DNA of 38,946 nt, from positions 1 to 38,946 of the IMG/VR virus record IMGVR_UViG_3300030104_005811; one strand, written 5' to 3'. Shown one piece after another: positions 22,579 to 30,439 of this stretch. A program made the translations under genes and the position numbers. Source of the stretch: a virus. Within the stretch, counting starts at the first letter, position 1; each line of letters begins with the position of its first letter. The notes beneath the pieces are model-generated. The model was not told where the DNA came from, searched no databases, and saw only the letters and a list, made by a program, of their open reading frames with translations.

Positions 22579-23350
22579 TTAAAGCCTCCTTGTGTTTTGT
22601 TATTTTTGGTTTGTCTTTTTCTTTTATGAGTGGTGAATCACATATATGACGGAAATCACAATATTTTCCGCATTCCCAATCGTATGCAGGAACCATTTGT
22701 CCAATAGGAGGGAGGTTGCCATTATTTGCAAACAACATTTCCCAATAGTCTTCTGCAATTCCAATAAATTCTAATGGTACATTTGCACTTTGCATACGAG
22801 CATCGTTTTTATTGAAATAAATCAGTTCCATACTTGTAACTTCATCACACAAGTCTTTAGTTTCATTCAACAACCAAGCGTATGTGCCTAGTTGCATTTG
22901 ATAATTTGTAGAAGGATTTGGATCTTTTTTTCTTCCAAAAATTCCTTGATATTTCCATGTGTTTGCAGTTTTGATATCAATCAGTTGTCCTTTTCTGTTT
23001 TCATCAACAACTAAAATATCAAAATGACCACAAATAGGAAGAGTAGGGTGTTCTACAAATTCTTCTGTTTCAATTGTAGCGTGTTCAGAGGTGATACCGT
23101 GTTGATTTATATTATGCCATTTCATTGCATGTTCTACATCTTGTCCAAACACAGTACCGAGTCTTAATGTTCTTAAACTTTTATCATCAATTGGTAGTCT
23201 TCCATAATCGTTAACATTGTAATAATGTTTTCGTAAACACATTCCAGAACCACTTGCGCTGTATCTTTTTTCAGCTATTTGTTTTCTATAAATACCGTTT
23301 TGTCTATTTTTTTGTTCTAAGTATTGATTATATATTTTTATAATATCCAC
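22571..23350 (-). CDS. Cas4-like PD-(D/E)XK exonuclease with iron-sulfur cysteines, 259 aa
   Basis: Probable DNA end-processing nuclease that makes single strands for the annealing protein. The catalytic set is GHFDILVVD (Asp of motif II), then QLIDIKTA (D-x-K, motif III), then YQMQLGTYAWLL (Q-x3-Y, motif IV). Four cysteines are placed as in Cas4/AddB: C38 near the N-terminus (GMCLRKHYY) and C227, C231 and C237 near the end (ECGKYCDFRHIC), enough for a 4Fe-4S cluster. Start is GTG 23350 after AAGGA. It overlaps the upstream gene by 23 bases and the annealing gene by 8. Confidence 0.85.
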   Translation of the reverse strand: MDIIKIYNQYLEQKNRQNGIYRKQIAEKRYSASGSGMCLRKHYYNVNDYGRLPIDDKSLRTLRLGTVFGQDVEHAMKWHNINQHGITSEHATIETEEFVEHPTLPICGHFDILVVDENRKGQLIDIKTANTWKYQGIFGRKKDPNPSTNYQMQLGTYAWLLNETKDLCDEVTSMELIYFNKNDARMQSANVPLEFIGIAEDYWEMLFANNGNLPPIGQMVPAYDWECGKYCDFRHICDSPLIKEKDKPKITKHKEALIA

Positions 23351-23705
23351 TTAATGTCCTTTTGGCTGATCGAATTTGAGGTTCATCGTTCTTTTTCTTT
23401 AAAACCCAAGTTTTCATATTATCAACGCCTTTTGTTTTCTTTAACTTGTAGTTTTTTCCTCTTAATTCAACGTAATGTTCCATAACCGCTCTTTTTGCTC
23501 GAGTAACAGATGAAAATGCAGGCATGTTTTTATGATGCAGTTGTTCAAAGAAATCATTCACTGTCATCGGTTTTCCAACAGAAGGTCTAAAATTGGGTAC
23601 GGTTGCTTTGTAAAATTGAAAACACAAATAAGGATCGCTTTCTCTGGTTTGAGGAACGTCTCTTAAAATGTCTTTTACCACATTAAATATTTTATCTTTA
23701 TTCAT
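23328..23705 (-). CDS. Basic early protein of unknown function, 125 aa
   Basis: ATG 23705 is preceded by GAGGAA. The protein is basic, with a helical centre (TVNDFFEQLHHKNMPAFSSVTRAKRAVMEHYVELRG) that could be a winged helix and a lysine-rich tail. No catalytic motif is seen. Its 3' end overlaps the Cas4-like nuclease gene by 23 bases, tying it to the recombination cassette, perhaps as a DNA-binding accessory. Confidence 0.6.
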   Translation of the reverse strand: MNKDKIFNVVKDILRDVPQTRESDPYLCFQFYKATVPNFRPSVGKPMTVNDFFEQLHHKNMPAFSSVTRAKRAVMEHYVELRGKNYKLKKTKGVDNMKTWVLKKKNDEPQIRSAKRTLSGYYKNI

Positions 23706-23797
23706 TTTCTTTCCTCTTATAAATCTTATTATAAATAAAAGGATTTTCTATTTGGAATAGAGTTTTTTCCGCTAAAGATGTTTTATTTTTGGTTTTT

Positions 23798-24040
23798 TTA
23801 AGGGATAATGTATTTTCCTTGTTTTTTAAGGTGTCTGTTGCTTTTTTCATTGTTGATTGGTTTTCCTATTTTGTTTAAACGAACACGATCCGCTTTATGA
23901 AATTCACGAAATATGTATTCTGTTTTTTTTATGGTGTTTTCTTTGGGCGTTACATTGTTTACATAAAGGTCGTCCATAACCTCTAAAATGTAACGAACCG
24001 TTTTTGATTGCAAAATGGTCGTATCTAAATTTTTGTACAC
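23798..24040 (-). CDS. Small basic protein, 80 aa, unknown function
   Basis: The start is placed at GTG 24040, nine bases after AGGAGA. The longer frame from ATG 24067 would run through the ribosome site and one arm of the leader stem. The product is helical and basic (TEYIFREFHKADRVRLNKIGKP) and has no recognised motif. Near its 3' end the coding sequence contains the AAGCAACAGA motif in a different frame from the copy in the annealing gene. A 92-base AT-rich gap with no gene follows. Confidence 0.55.
   Translation of the reverse strand: MYKNLDTTILQSKTVRYILEVMDDLYVNNVTPKENTIKKTEYIFREFHKADRVRLNKIGKPINNEKSNRHLKKQGKYIIP
23834..23843 (-). repeat. AAGCAACAGA motif, copy 4 (inside a coding 3' end)
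   Basis: Reads AAAAGCAACAGACACC on the minus strand, frame AAA-AGC-AAC-AGA-CAC. Confidence 0.6.
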
Positions 24041-24063
24041 TAAATTGTTTCTCCTAATTATAA

Positions 24064-24131
24064 GCATTTGGGAATGCTTTGTTTTTGAGTCTGTTGCTTA
24101 AGTAAAATTTACAAAACATTCCCGTAAATGC
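24064..24131 (-). promoter_or_regulatory. Structured leader with motif in the loop
   Basis: GCATTT+GGGAATG (24064-24076) pairs with CATTCCC+AAATGC (24117-24123 and 24126-24131), a 13-bp stem with a 2-base bulge. The 40-base loop carries motif copy 5 (24090-24099). The 3' side of the stem on the transcript ends 11 bases before the ribosome site of the 80-aa gene. Confidence 0.6.
24090..24099 (-). repeat. AAGCAACAGA motif, copy 5
   Basis: Reads TAAGCAACAGACTC on the minus strand, in the loop of the leader stem 24064-24131. It shares 13 bases with copies 1 and 3. Confidence 0.6.
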
Positions 24132-24145
24132 CTATCTTGTTGGAG

Positions 24146-24574
24146 TTACAACAAAACGTAATCCTCAAATTTCTGCAAATATTTAACCGCAGTTTCTTGA
24201 GTTAGTTCTTGATCCATTGCCATAATGTCTCGAAGTCGATTTGTTTCTTTTTTGAGATTTTTTCTAGCTGTTTTTATTTTATCCTCATGCTTATCGTCTT
24301 CCACTTTCCATTTTTCTCTAAATTCCACAAATCCATCTAAAAGATCTTCAGTTTTAATGTCTCCTAAACTGTTTCCATAAGAATAACCATCATTAAGTTG
24401 ATAAATGATTATATTTGTGTAATCTTTTTGTATTGATACTTCTCCACTTTTAAGAGCTAAACAAGTTGCCTCTTTTAATGATAAGTATGATTTTGTGTTA
24501 TTTAATTGAGTATTAAAATCCAATGAGATTTTGTCTACACGAGCAATTAGATACTTTCTTTCAGCTTGATTCAT
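24146..24574 (-). CDS. Unknown early protein, 142 aa
   Basis: A helical, highly charged protein. A possible coiled coil occupies residues 85-130 (EKWKVEDDKHEDKIKTARKNLKKETNRL). ATG 24574 overlaps the stop of the ParB-like gene by four bases (ATGA), so the two are translationally coupled. No motif is recognised. Confidence 0.6.
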   Translation of the reverse strand: MNQAERKYLIARVDKISLDFNTQLNNTKSYLSLKEATCLALKSGEVSIQKDYTNIIIYQLNDGYSYGNSLGDIKTEDLLDGFVEFREKWKVEDDKHEDKIKTARKNLKKETNRLRDIMAMDQELTQETAVKYLQKFEDYVLL

Positions 24575-26289
24575 TTTAGATAATTCCCAATGTTATTAGG
24601 TCCACTGCCAAGATTGGTGCATACAAGATCAAATAAAGGTATTTGGGTTTTATTCCATTCTAAAGAAGAAGCGATATCTACTAGTTCACTTTTCTTTAAT
24701 TTACCGTAATCTGTTCCTGTTACGTTGTGAGTATTGGTAATGTGTTCTACTAAATCATCTTTTGTAAAGATTTTAAAGTAGTTTTCACGACAACCATCTC
24801 TGTCTTCAATAAATACTGTATGCAAATGCTCTTCACATGAATCTAAATTGCTTAATTTCAATAAAACATTTAGTTCATTAAAATCAGCTGAGTCAAAATG
24901 CTTTAGAAACCAATGTTCTGCCATATTTTGAATTAAATCATCATTTGTCAAAGGATATTTTTCATTTAATGGGTGTTTTTCTTCGTTCCAACCAACTTGA
25001 AAACTAGGATGAATGTTCAAAGTTTCTATTAACCACCAAACAACTTCATTTAAACCCTTTTTATTGCATTTAAGTGGATCTACATTATTTAAATGTTTAT
25101 TAATGATAGGAGCTGCCCATTTATTGAACTTATTGTACTTTAACCAATGTGGATCGCTATTAGTGGCTTTACCTGTTTCATTATCATAATGATCGCCATC
25201 TTCTTCTTTGTGTTCATCTGCATAACTTTCAGGTTCTTGAGATTCTTCTAGAATTGCATAGCTTAATCTTGGATTAAATACACTTCCTGTCCATTCTTCA
25301 ATAGCAATATTCTTTAATCCTACGCCTGCATCTTGTTTTAGATTCTTTTTTAAAGTTGCTAGGGTAGTTCCAAAGTCAAAAGACATTGTACCTCCACCAA
25401 ATTGAGGATTTGGATTATGAGGTAAATCTTTATCCATTATGTAATGACCAATAGGGGTTTCTGCTAAGAATACTTCTGCAAGAAAAGTTTCTTCTTGACA
25501 CCATTGTGTATCAGCATATTCTTGAAAGAGAGTATTTTGATATTCATGGACCACATCATTTGCTGTTTCGTATTCTCTAAAAGTATCTTTACCAATTACT
25601 TTGCAAACAAATTCCCATTTGCTTTCATCTGTTTCTAGATTTCTAACTAATTCATCTAAGAAAGCTGTCATACCGTCATCTTCAGACCATCCATAATCTT
25701 CCACATGTTCATTAAAATCAGATTGGCTGATTTCATCAGTTTCTGCAAGTCTAGAGATTTCAATTTCTTGTTGCGTAACAGTAGATTTAGATATTTTAAT
25801 TAAATGCTCTTTTCCTTCATCTGTTAGAGTGTTTTCTTTAAAATATCCACGAATTAGAGGATGAATGTTGCAAAAAGCAATTGCGATATCAACCCATTCA
25901 GTGCTTTTACCAAATTTAGCCTTTAAAGCCTTTTTTGTAGTTACAATACCTTTCTCCACCATTTGATCTATTGCAAATGATGCGTCCAAGTGAGACATTG
26001 GTACTGTAAGCATATTGGTTGCCAACTGTTTGGTTAAATCATCGACTTTTCCATTGCTTTCATACGCTGGAATCTCTTTTAATTTGAGATCTTTAGCTAT
26101 TTGCAATCGCTGATGACCATTGATAACAACGTAATCACCATTTTCATTGACTCTATAAGTGATTGGAGTTATGATACCTATTTCCTTAATATTCGCTTTT
26201 AAGGTTTTATAGTCTTCATTGCTCTTTTTGACATGTTCTATTCGAACATTGCCTTCGGAGATGAATTTATCGGTTGGAATTGGAAACAT
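24571..26289 (-). CDS. ParB/Srx-domain protein with long unknown C-terminus, 572 aa
   Basis: The N-terminal 80 residues form a ParB-like nuclease/CTPase-type domain: RIEHV, then LKANIKEIGIITPITYRV, then DYVVINGHQRLQIAKDL with GHQRL at 58-62, the ParB box-II-like run. Helices from 95 to 200 (MSHLDASFAIDQMVEKG, KAKFGKSTEWVDIAIAF) resemble the ParB HTH region. The remaining 370 residues match nothing I recognise and hold acidic patches and a Trp-rich stretch near 360-430. A strong AAGGAG precedes ATG 26289. Possible roles are partition-like DNA binding or transcription control. The domain call is good; the function is open. Confidence 0.75.
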   Translation of the reverse strand: MFPIPTDKFISEGNVRIEHVKKSNEDYKTLKANIKEIGIITPITYRVNENGDYVVINGHQRLQIAKDLKLKEIPAYESNGKVDDLTKQLATNMLTVPMSHLDASFAIDQMVEKGIVTTKKALKAKFGKSTEWVDIAIAFCNIHPLIRGYFKENTLTDEGKEHLIKISKSTVTQQEIEISRLAETDEISQSDFNEHVEDYGWSEDDGMTAFLDELVRNLETDESKWEFVCKVIGKDTFREYETANDVVHEYQNTLFQEYADTQWCQEETFLAEVFLAETPIGHYIMDKDLPHNPNPQFGGGTMSFDFGTTLATLKKNLKQDAGVGLKNIAIEEWTGSVFNPRLSYAILEESQEPESYADEHKEEDGDHYDNETGKATNSDPHWLKYNKFNKWAAPIINKHLNNVDPLKCNKKGLNEVVWWLIETLNIHPSFQVGWNEEKHPLNEKYPLTNDDLIQNMAEHWFLKHFDSADFNELNVLLKLSNLDSCEEHLHTVFIEDRDGCRENYFKIFTKDDLVEHITNTHNVTGTDYGKLKKSELVDIASSLEWNKTQIPLFDLVCTNLGSGPNNIGNYLK

Positions 26290-26515
26290 TTAGTTTCTCC
26301 TTATGTTTGTTTATTAATTGTTCTGCATTTTTTATTATTAATCGTTGACTTGGGGCAGAACTTTGTAACCATGTGTCAATTACTTTTTCAGCAGTTTCTA
26401 CGGAAATATCGTATTCTTGTATGATGGTTTCTACTGCATTATCAATAGCATCATCAAGAACAGGGGAGACTTCATCGTAAATACTGTCAAATATTATATC
26501 GTTTTCTGTTGTCAT
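26267..26515 (-). CDS. Small acidic helical protein, 82 aa
   Basis: Very acidic N-terminal half (TTENDIIFDSIYDEVSPVLDDAIDNAVETII) followed by a more basic helix. Its 3' end overlaps the ParB-like gene by 23 bases and its start overlaps the upstream gene by ATGA. No motif is recognised. An interaction with the ParB-like protein is possible from the coupling only. Confidence 0.6.
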   Translation of the reverse strand: MTTENDIIFDSIYDEVSPVLDDAIDNAVETIIQEYDISVETAEKVIDTWLQSSAPSQRLIIKNAEQLINKHKEKLNVSNSNR

Positions 26516-26730
26516 TTTTCGCTTTTTAGTATTTTGATTTCTTCAAGTTTTTTTAACCAATAGCTTGTTCCTTTTTCTATATATAGTTGTTGATTGACAG
26601 TCATTTCGTATCTAACGTCAAGAATGCCTTTTTTAACTCTATAAAGATCATCAATTATTTCATCTATTGAACTTTTATTTTTTTCTTTTTCTTTTTTTTC
26701 AAATACTGATGTTTCAGTAATGTTACCCAT
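26512..26730 (-). CDS. Small charged helical protein, 72 aa
   Basis: ATG 26730 follows GAGGT. The protein is short, charged and helical (FEKKEKEKNKSSIDEIIDDLYRVKKGILDVRYEM) without cysteines or membrane segments. It is coupled by ATGA to the next gene and overlaps the upstream 45-aa membrane protein by 8 bases. Function unknown. Confidence 0.55.
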   Translation of the reverse strand: MGNITETSVFEKKEKEKNKSSIDEIIDDLYRVKKGILDVRYEMTVNQQLYIEKGTSYWLKKLEEIKILKSEK

Positions 26731-26860
26731 TTTTATACCTCTCTTTTAGTTTTTGATATCTTTTTTCAAGCATGTCATACAGTAAAACTGTAAGCATACC
26801 TACGATTAACCATAGAATAGCATTAAGTGCATATTCCGATAATGATACAATTACATGCAT
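26723..26860 (-). CDS. Tiny single-span membrane protein, 45 aa
   Basis: ATG 26860 is two bases after the stop of the 483-aa gene and ten bases after AAGGAG. The product has a membrane span at about residues 12-28 (LNAILWLIVGMLTVLLY) followed by a basic helix (EKRYQKLKERYKNG), so an N-out, C-in single-span topology is likely. It overlaps the next gene by 8 bases. It is the second such tiny membrane protein in the early block. Confidence 0.6.
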   Translation of the reverse strand: MHVIVSLSEYALNAILWLIVGMLTVLLYDMLEKRYQKLKERYKNG

Positions 26861-26861
26861 T

Positions 26862-28313
26862 TCAAACAGACTCCTTTATTTTGCGACCACCTGCGGTCAG
26901 TTTATACTCTTTGAGCCTTTCGACTCCTTCTCCTTTATAAAATGGTGCTACCCATTTAATACATTTAATCATTTTTTTACCCATATCATCATAAGCGATA
27001 TCTCGTTGCATGTGTTCGGGTATAGCAGATATTTTGACTTCATCTTTATACCAAAATGAGTGCCAATGTCCTTTTACTTTGACTAAATGATTTAATTTGC
27101 GAGTAACTTTTGTTCCATCTTTTGTATTATAATAAACAGTATTATTCTTTGATCCATTTATATAAACAGTGTTAAAACCAAGATAAGTATGATTTAATTG
27201 TGTTTCTTCTCGATCTATGAATTTTCTAACACGATTTTTAGCAATAGGCTTCTCAGTCATTTTTGCAAAAACTGCATCTCTATTTACAGCAGTTATATAC
27301 AACAAAGTTTGAATTGCTAAGTTGCTCATGTTTTTTATGTATTTTAAAGATACCATCATACAAAATGACTTAACTTCATTTAATTCCTTATCATAAGTTT
27401 TTGATGAGAATAACTTTGTTTTTGACAATCCTTTTTTTAAAGCATCTACTATACTAGGGCCATGTGGTAATATTATCTCCCAATATAGATTTTCATGTTC
27501 CAAATGCTCCCAAAGTTTGTTTTTTACTTTTGATTTACTATGCCTGTTGTACATTGCTATTCTTAATACAATGCTTTTATCTTTATCTTCAATATTTACA
27601 AATAATCCTTCTACATTTGGGTTATAAGCTTCTGATTCTTCTTTTTTTACAAAAGGTAGATTTTTTATTTTAGGTAAATAAATATAAAAAGATCTATTAG
27701 GTGACTTTAAATACGATGTATCAATTGGAAAATTTGTATCTAATAAGCTAAGTGTTAAATCTTTATCTAAAATAAACATATTGTTTTCTTCCATTCTAAA
27801 CATGTGGAAGTGATACAAGGTTCTAAGCCATTTATTTGCATAATTTTGAATTTCAAACTCAAATTGAATTTTATTTTTAACCCATTCTTCTCCTTCTTTT
27901 ATGGATTGTATTATTATGTCTATATATAAGTGGTGACATTGTTTTTGACATAGAATTGCTAATGTTTTTAAAACAGGAGTAGATTGTAAAAACGCTAAAG
28001 GCATATAGCATACATCTAATTTAATATGAATTGTATCTTGAAATCTTTCATTGGCAGGTTTAGAGTTGTTTAGTTTTAAAAAACCATCGCAATAATCTTC
28101 AAGATTCATTATTCTAAATACATCTTTAAGATTATTTATTTGTGAATCTAAAGGAAGGTCTATAGTTTTATTTTTGTGAAGTTCTTCATGGTTTTCCCAA
28201 TTATAGTTTTCTGCTATTTCTGTCAACCCTTTAGGAATTATTTGATATAAATCATTAACTTCAGCTTTTCTCATAAATCTTTCATAAACCATCATTCTAG
28301 GTACTTTAAGCAT
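26862..28313 (-). CDS. Unknown phage protein, 483 aa, with KVKGHWHSFWYKD motif
   Basis: A large soluble early protein with no catalytic motif I can name. It is Lys/Asn-rich with helical N-terminal and middle regions. Around residues 385-455 it carries KVTRKLNHLVKVKGHWHSFWYKDE followed by KCIKWVAPFYKGEG. This H-x-V-x-GHW ... W-x-x-PF-x-KG pattern is found in the C-termini of uncharacterised phage early proteins. AGGAGG precedes ATG 28313, with an 8-base overlap with the upstream gene. In a block with a helicase but no obvious initiator, a replication or transcription role is possible but unproven. Confidence 0.6.
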   Translation of the reverse strand: MLKVPRMMVYERFMRKAEVNDLYQIIPKGLTEIAENYNWENHEELHKNKTIDLPLDSQINNLKDVFRIMNLEDYCDGFLKLNNSKPANERFQDTIHIKLDVCYMPLAFLQSTPVLKTLAILCQKQCHHLYIDIIIQSIKEGEEWVKNKIQFEFEIQNYANKWLRTLYHFHMFRMEENNMFILDKDLTLSLLDTNFPIDTSYLKSPNRSFYIYLPKIKNLPFVKKEESEAYNPNVEGLFVNIEDKDKSIVLRIAMYNRHSKSKVKNKLWEHLEHENLYWEIILPHGPSIVDALKKGLSKTKLFSSKTYDKELNEVKSFCMMVSLKYIKNMSNLAIQTLLYITAVNRDAVFAKMTEKPIAKNRVRKFIDREETQLNHTYLGFNTVYINGSKNNTVYYNTKDGTKVTRKLNHLVKVKGHWHSFWYKDEVKISAIPEHMQRDIAYDDMGKKMIKCIKWVAPFYKGEGVERLKEYKLTAGGRKIKESV

Positions 28314-28503
28314 TAACTTCCTCCTTTATTAAATCGATTTTTTTAATTTTAACTTCTTTGGCTAAATCCCAAGACCATTCATTTAATTGTTCACCTACTG
28401 ATTCTTTAAATTTTTTAATTGCATCATCTTTATTTTTACAATTACTGTCTTCCCAATGCGATTCAAATTCTAAAGACCATGTTATTTCATATTTTTTATT
28501 CAT
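28306..28503 (-). CDS. Small early protein, 65 aa
   Basis: The start is chosen at ATG 28503 (MNKKYEITWSLEFESHW), which overlaps the end of the 88-aa gene. The longer frame upstream would lie over that gene with no ribosome site. The product is a mixed charged protein ending KIKKIDLIKEEVNA. No family is recognised. Confidence 0.5.
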   Translation of the reverse strand: MNKKYEITWSLEFESHWEDSNCKNKDDAIKKFKESVGEQLNEWSWDLAKEVKIKKIDLIKEEVNA

Positions 28504-28762
28504 CAATCCATTTCCAATCTGGTGCAGGTGCAACATCATTTAAGCTTGTTGTTTCTGAAACAATAAATGGTTTTATTTCTTTCATTGAAACAGATCCAAA
28601 TTCTTGAGCAAATCCTATTGCATAAACAAATTGTATGTCGTCTTTTTCATTGTATTGCATTTCATCATCATCAACGACATAATATTCCCAAAAATTTTGT
28701 AAAATTATGTGTTTAGTTACTTTTACAGTGGTTTTACCACTTTTACTTTGCATTTTTCTCAT
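28496..28762 (-). CDS. Small early protein, 88 aa
   Basis: A beta-rich looking protein (KVTKHIILQNFWEYYVVDDD, then DIQFVYAIGFAQEFGSVSMKEIKPFIVS) without cysteines or membrane segments. ATG 28762 overlaps the stop of the zinc-ribbon gene (ATGA) and follows AAGGGA. Function unknown. Confidence 0.55.
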   Translation of the reverse strand: MRKMQSKSGKTTVKVTKHIILQNFWEYYVVDDDEMQYNEKDDIQFVYAIGFAQEFGSVSMKEIKPFIVSETTSLNDVAPAPDWKWIDE

Positions 28763-28890
28763 TTTTTTCCCTTTTTATTATTATTTTGTAATTCTTTTTT
28801 ATCTTCCCAAACATCGCAATGTTCTAAACATTCTGAGCAAATATCGGTATCATCATATACTTTTGCACCGCAACATTCTGATCTATTCAT
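28759..28890 (-). CDS. Zinc-ribbon mini-protein, 43 aa
   Basis: The start is chosen at ATG 28890 (MNRSECCGAKVYDDTDICSECLEHCDVW). The longer frame is fully inside the upstream gene. Two cysteine knuckles (ECCGA and CSEC) fit one zinc site of the ribbon type. The start overlaps the upstream gene by 8 bases and the end overlaps the next by ATGA. Function unknown. Confidence 0.55.
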   Translation of the reverse strand: MNRSECCGAKVYDDTDICSECLEHCDVWEDKKELQNNNKKGKK

Positions 28891-29128
28891 TGTAATTATC
28901 CATATCTGTAGACATTTTTCCTTCATATAAAACGTTAACACTGTCTTCTGTTGAAACGATATACTCATCATTGTATTCACAATATTCTATTGCATCTGTT
29001 AATGTTTCAAACCTAGCAACTCGCTTGTTGTCTATATTTGTAACACCATCGTAACCATATCCACCTTCTGTCATTATCATGAATTCATCAGGACCTAGCA
29101 TTCCACCCATTTTTACTAAATATTTCAT
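28883..29128 (-). CDS. Small acidic early protein, 81 aa
   Basis: ATG 29128 follows AAGGAA. The protein begins MKYLVKMGGMLGPDEFMIMTEGGYGYDG, is acidic overall and looks alpha/beta. No motif is recognised. It is linked by 8-base overlap to the 43-aa zinc ribbon gene. Confidence 0.55.
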   Translation of the reverse strand: MKYLVKMGGMLGPDEFMIMTEGGYGYDGVTNIDNKRVARFETLTDAIEYCEYNDEYIVSTEDSVNVLYEGKMSTDMDNYNE

Positions 29129-29138
29129 TTAATTTTCC

Positions 29139-29327
29139 TTATTCACTAGTTAATAACACAACTTCTCCAGATATTTCATATCCAGAGTCTCCTGTATTAT
29201 GTATTGATCCAATGCTTATTATCCATTTATTAGGCATGTTGTCTTCAACTATATGATCTATTACTCTAATAGGTAAGTTTTGATCTTTTATTGTTTTTAA
29301 TGTTTTAATAAGCTCTTTAACAGTCAT
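29139..29327 (-). CDS. Small conserved-type phage protein, 62 aa
   Basis: The sequence (VKELIKTLKTIKDQNLPIRVIDH ... TGDSGYEISGEVVLL) follows a pattern seen in uncharacterised short phage proteins with an L-L-x2-DQ N-terminus and a W-x-I-x-x-I core. GGTGGAG precedes ATG 29327, which directly follows the stop of the 60-aa gene. Role unknown. Confidence 0.6.
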   Translation of the reverse strand: MTVKELIKTLKTIKDQNLPIRVIDHIVEDNMPNKWIISIGSIHNTGDSGYEISGEVVLLTSE

Positions 29328-29510
29328 TTAAATCTCCACCTTGTTTATTACTCCTAGCACAGATATTTTAATTTCCAATTGCTTTAAATCTTTATGTAGC
29401 ATTTCAATCATTTTTATTGTTTCAAATAGTTTTACATTTAATTCAAATAATTTTTCATCTACTCTTTTTCTTTCCATAGTTATTGCTTGATCTATTGTTG
29501 ATCCACTCAT
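29328..29510 (-). CDS. Small coiled-coil protein, 60 aa
   Basis: AAGGAG lies eight bases before ATG 29510. Almost all of the product is amphipathic helix (ITMERKRVDEKLFELNVKLF and onward), so a coiled-coil dimer is likely. It is the first gene after the structured gap 29511-29650. Function unknown. Confidence 0.55.
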   Translation of the reverse strand: MSGSTIDQAITMERKRVDEKLFELNVKLFETIKMIEMLHKDLKQLEIKISVLGVINKVEI

Positions 29511-29536
29511 TTTACTCTCCTTTTGTTAATTAAAGT

Positions 29537-29645
29537 TTTGTGGTTTTAGTCAGCGATGACCACAAACACCCGCTTTCCTTATTGAAAGACTTTTTACTCA
29601 AGAGTTAATAATATTACCAAACACTATTTTTTAATTTTCTCTTGA
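29537..29645 (-). promoter_or_regulatory. Structured leader with two stems
   Basis: TTTGTGGT (29537-29544) pairs with ACCACAAA (29559-29566), and TCAAGAG (29598-29604) pairs with CTCTTGA (29639-29645). A short CTTTC/GAAAG hairpin lies between. The gap 29511-29650 has no gene, and no copy of the AAGCAACAGA motif is seen here. Confidence 0.45.
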
Positions 29646-29650
29646 ATTTT

Positions 29651-29893
29651 TTATCGTAAATCTTCTCTTGCGTAAATACCATGTTCGTATTCCCAATCTT
29701 CTTGTTTATTTATAGATTTACATTGTTTGCATTCACAACGAACTACTGAAGGACCATCTTCATCAACATCAACATCCCAGCCTTGACACAGTTGTTTTTT
29801 GATGTTTTCAGCTTTAGGTATTTCATATTGCCTATTACCGTTTTCATCATAGTCGTAATTGAGTTCTATAGTTACATAAGTCTTTTTTTTCAT
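29651..29893 (-). CDS. Small Cys-containing early protein, 80 aa
   Basis: Acidic with a beta-rich start (KKKTYVTIELNYDYDENGN), then LCQGWDVDVDEDG and the knuckle CECKQC, a possible metal site. ATG 29893 overlaps the end of the 58-aa zinc ribbon gene (ATGA). It ends at the structured gap. Function unknown. Confidence 0.55.
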   Translation of the reverse strand: MKKKTYVTIELNYDYDENGNRQYEIPKAENIKKQLCQGWDVDVDEDGPSVVRCECKQCKSINKQEDWEYEHGIYAREDLR

Positions 29894-30066
29894 GATCTAT
29901 CTCCTAAAACCATTATACCTTCAGATCCACCAAATGCCTTTACACATGGTTTACATTTTCTGTCGTAATTCGTTACTTTTGAGCTATATGGAACAACAAT
30001 TCCATCTTTGTCGTATTTTTTAAGACAAATAGCACATTTATATACATACTTTGACTTATCTTTCAT
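29890..30066 (-). CDS. Zinc-ribbon protein, 58 aa
   Basis: ATG 30066 to TGA 29890, coupled at both ends (11-base overlap upstream, ATGA downstream). The product has two clear Cys pairs, C11-x2-C14 (KCAICLKKYD) and C38-x2-C41 (RKCKPC), separated by 23 residues, a classic small treble-clef or zinc-ribbon spacing. It looks like a phage HNH-less zinc-binding mini-protein. Function unknown. Confidence 0.6.
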   Translation of the reverse strand: MKDKSKYVYKCAICLKKYDKDGIVVPYSSKVTNYDRKCKPCVKAFGGSEGIMVLGDRS

Positions 30067-30439
30067 GTTTTAAACTCTCATAAGCTTTTCGTTTTAATAC
30101 ACCATCTAAAACCTTTTTAGCCATTTCGTTGTATAGTTTTACTTGGTATAAATCAAATAAAGGCAATTCGCCTTCTACCACACCACCGTGTATATCTATA
30201 ATAGCTAAAACTATTTTTGCAGGTACAAATTCATACACAGTTTTTGTTGGTTTTTCAGGATCAAAAGCATATGGCATTAATAAATCTTCTTGTTCATTAG
30301 GAAATCCTATTTCAACAGATTCATATCTTTGATCAAGCCAACTTACTTTTGGATAACAATAATGATGCTCTGAAGCTTGTACTGACATTGAAAATCCATC
30401 TTTACATACCACTCGTTCTCTTGCAGAATTAATAAACAT
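30056..30439 (-). CDS. Unknown early protein, 127 aa
   Basis: The start is chosen at ATG 30439 (MFINSARERVV), which follows GGAGGTG by seven bases and overlaps the upstream stop (TAATG). The in-frame ATG seven codons upstream lies inside the previous gene. Mixed alpha/beta protein with YEFVPAKIVLAIIDIHGGVVEGELPLF in the middle and a basic tail. No family is recognised. Confidence 0.6.
   Translation of the reverse strand: MFINSARERVVCKDGFSMSVQASEHHYCYPKVSWLDQRYESVEIGFPNEQEDLLMPYAFDPEKPTKTVYEFVPAKIVLAIIDIHGGVVEGELPLFDLYQVKLYNEMAKKVLDGVLKRKAYESLKHER

Noticed and set aside
28707-28930. Plus-strand frames of 60-73 aa opposite the small early genes
   Set aside because: Phe/Leu-rich antisense shadows of coupled minus-strand genes with good start signals.
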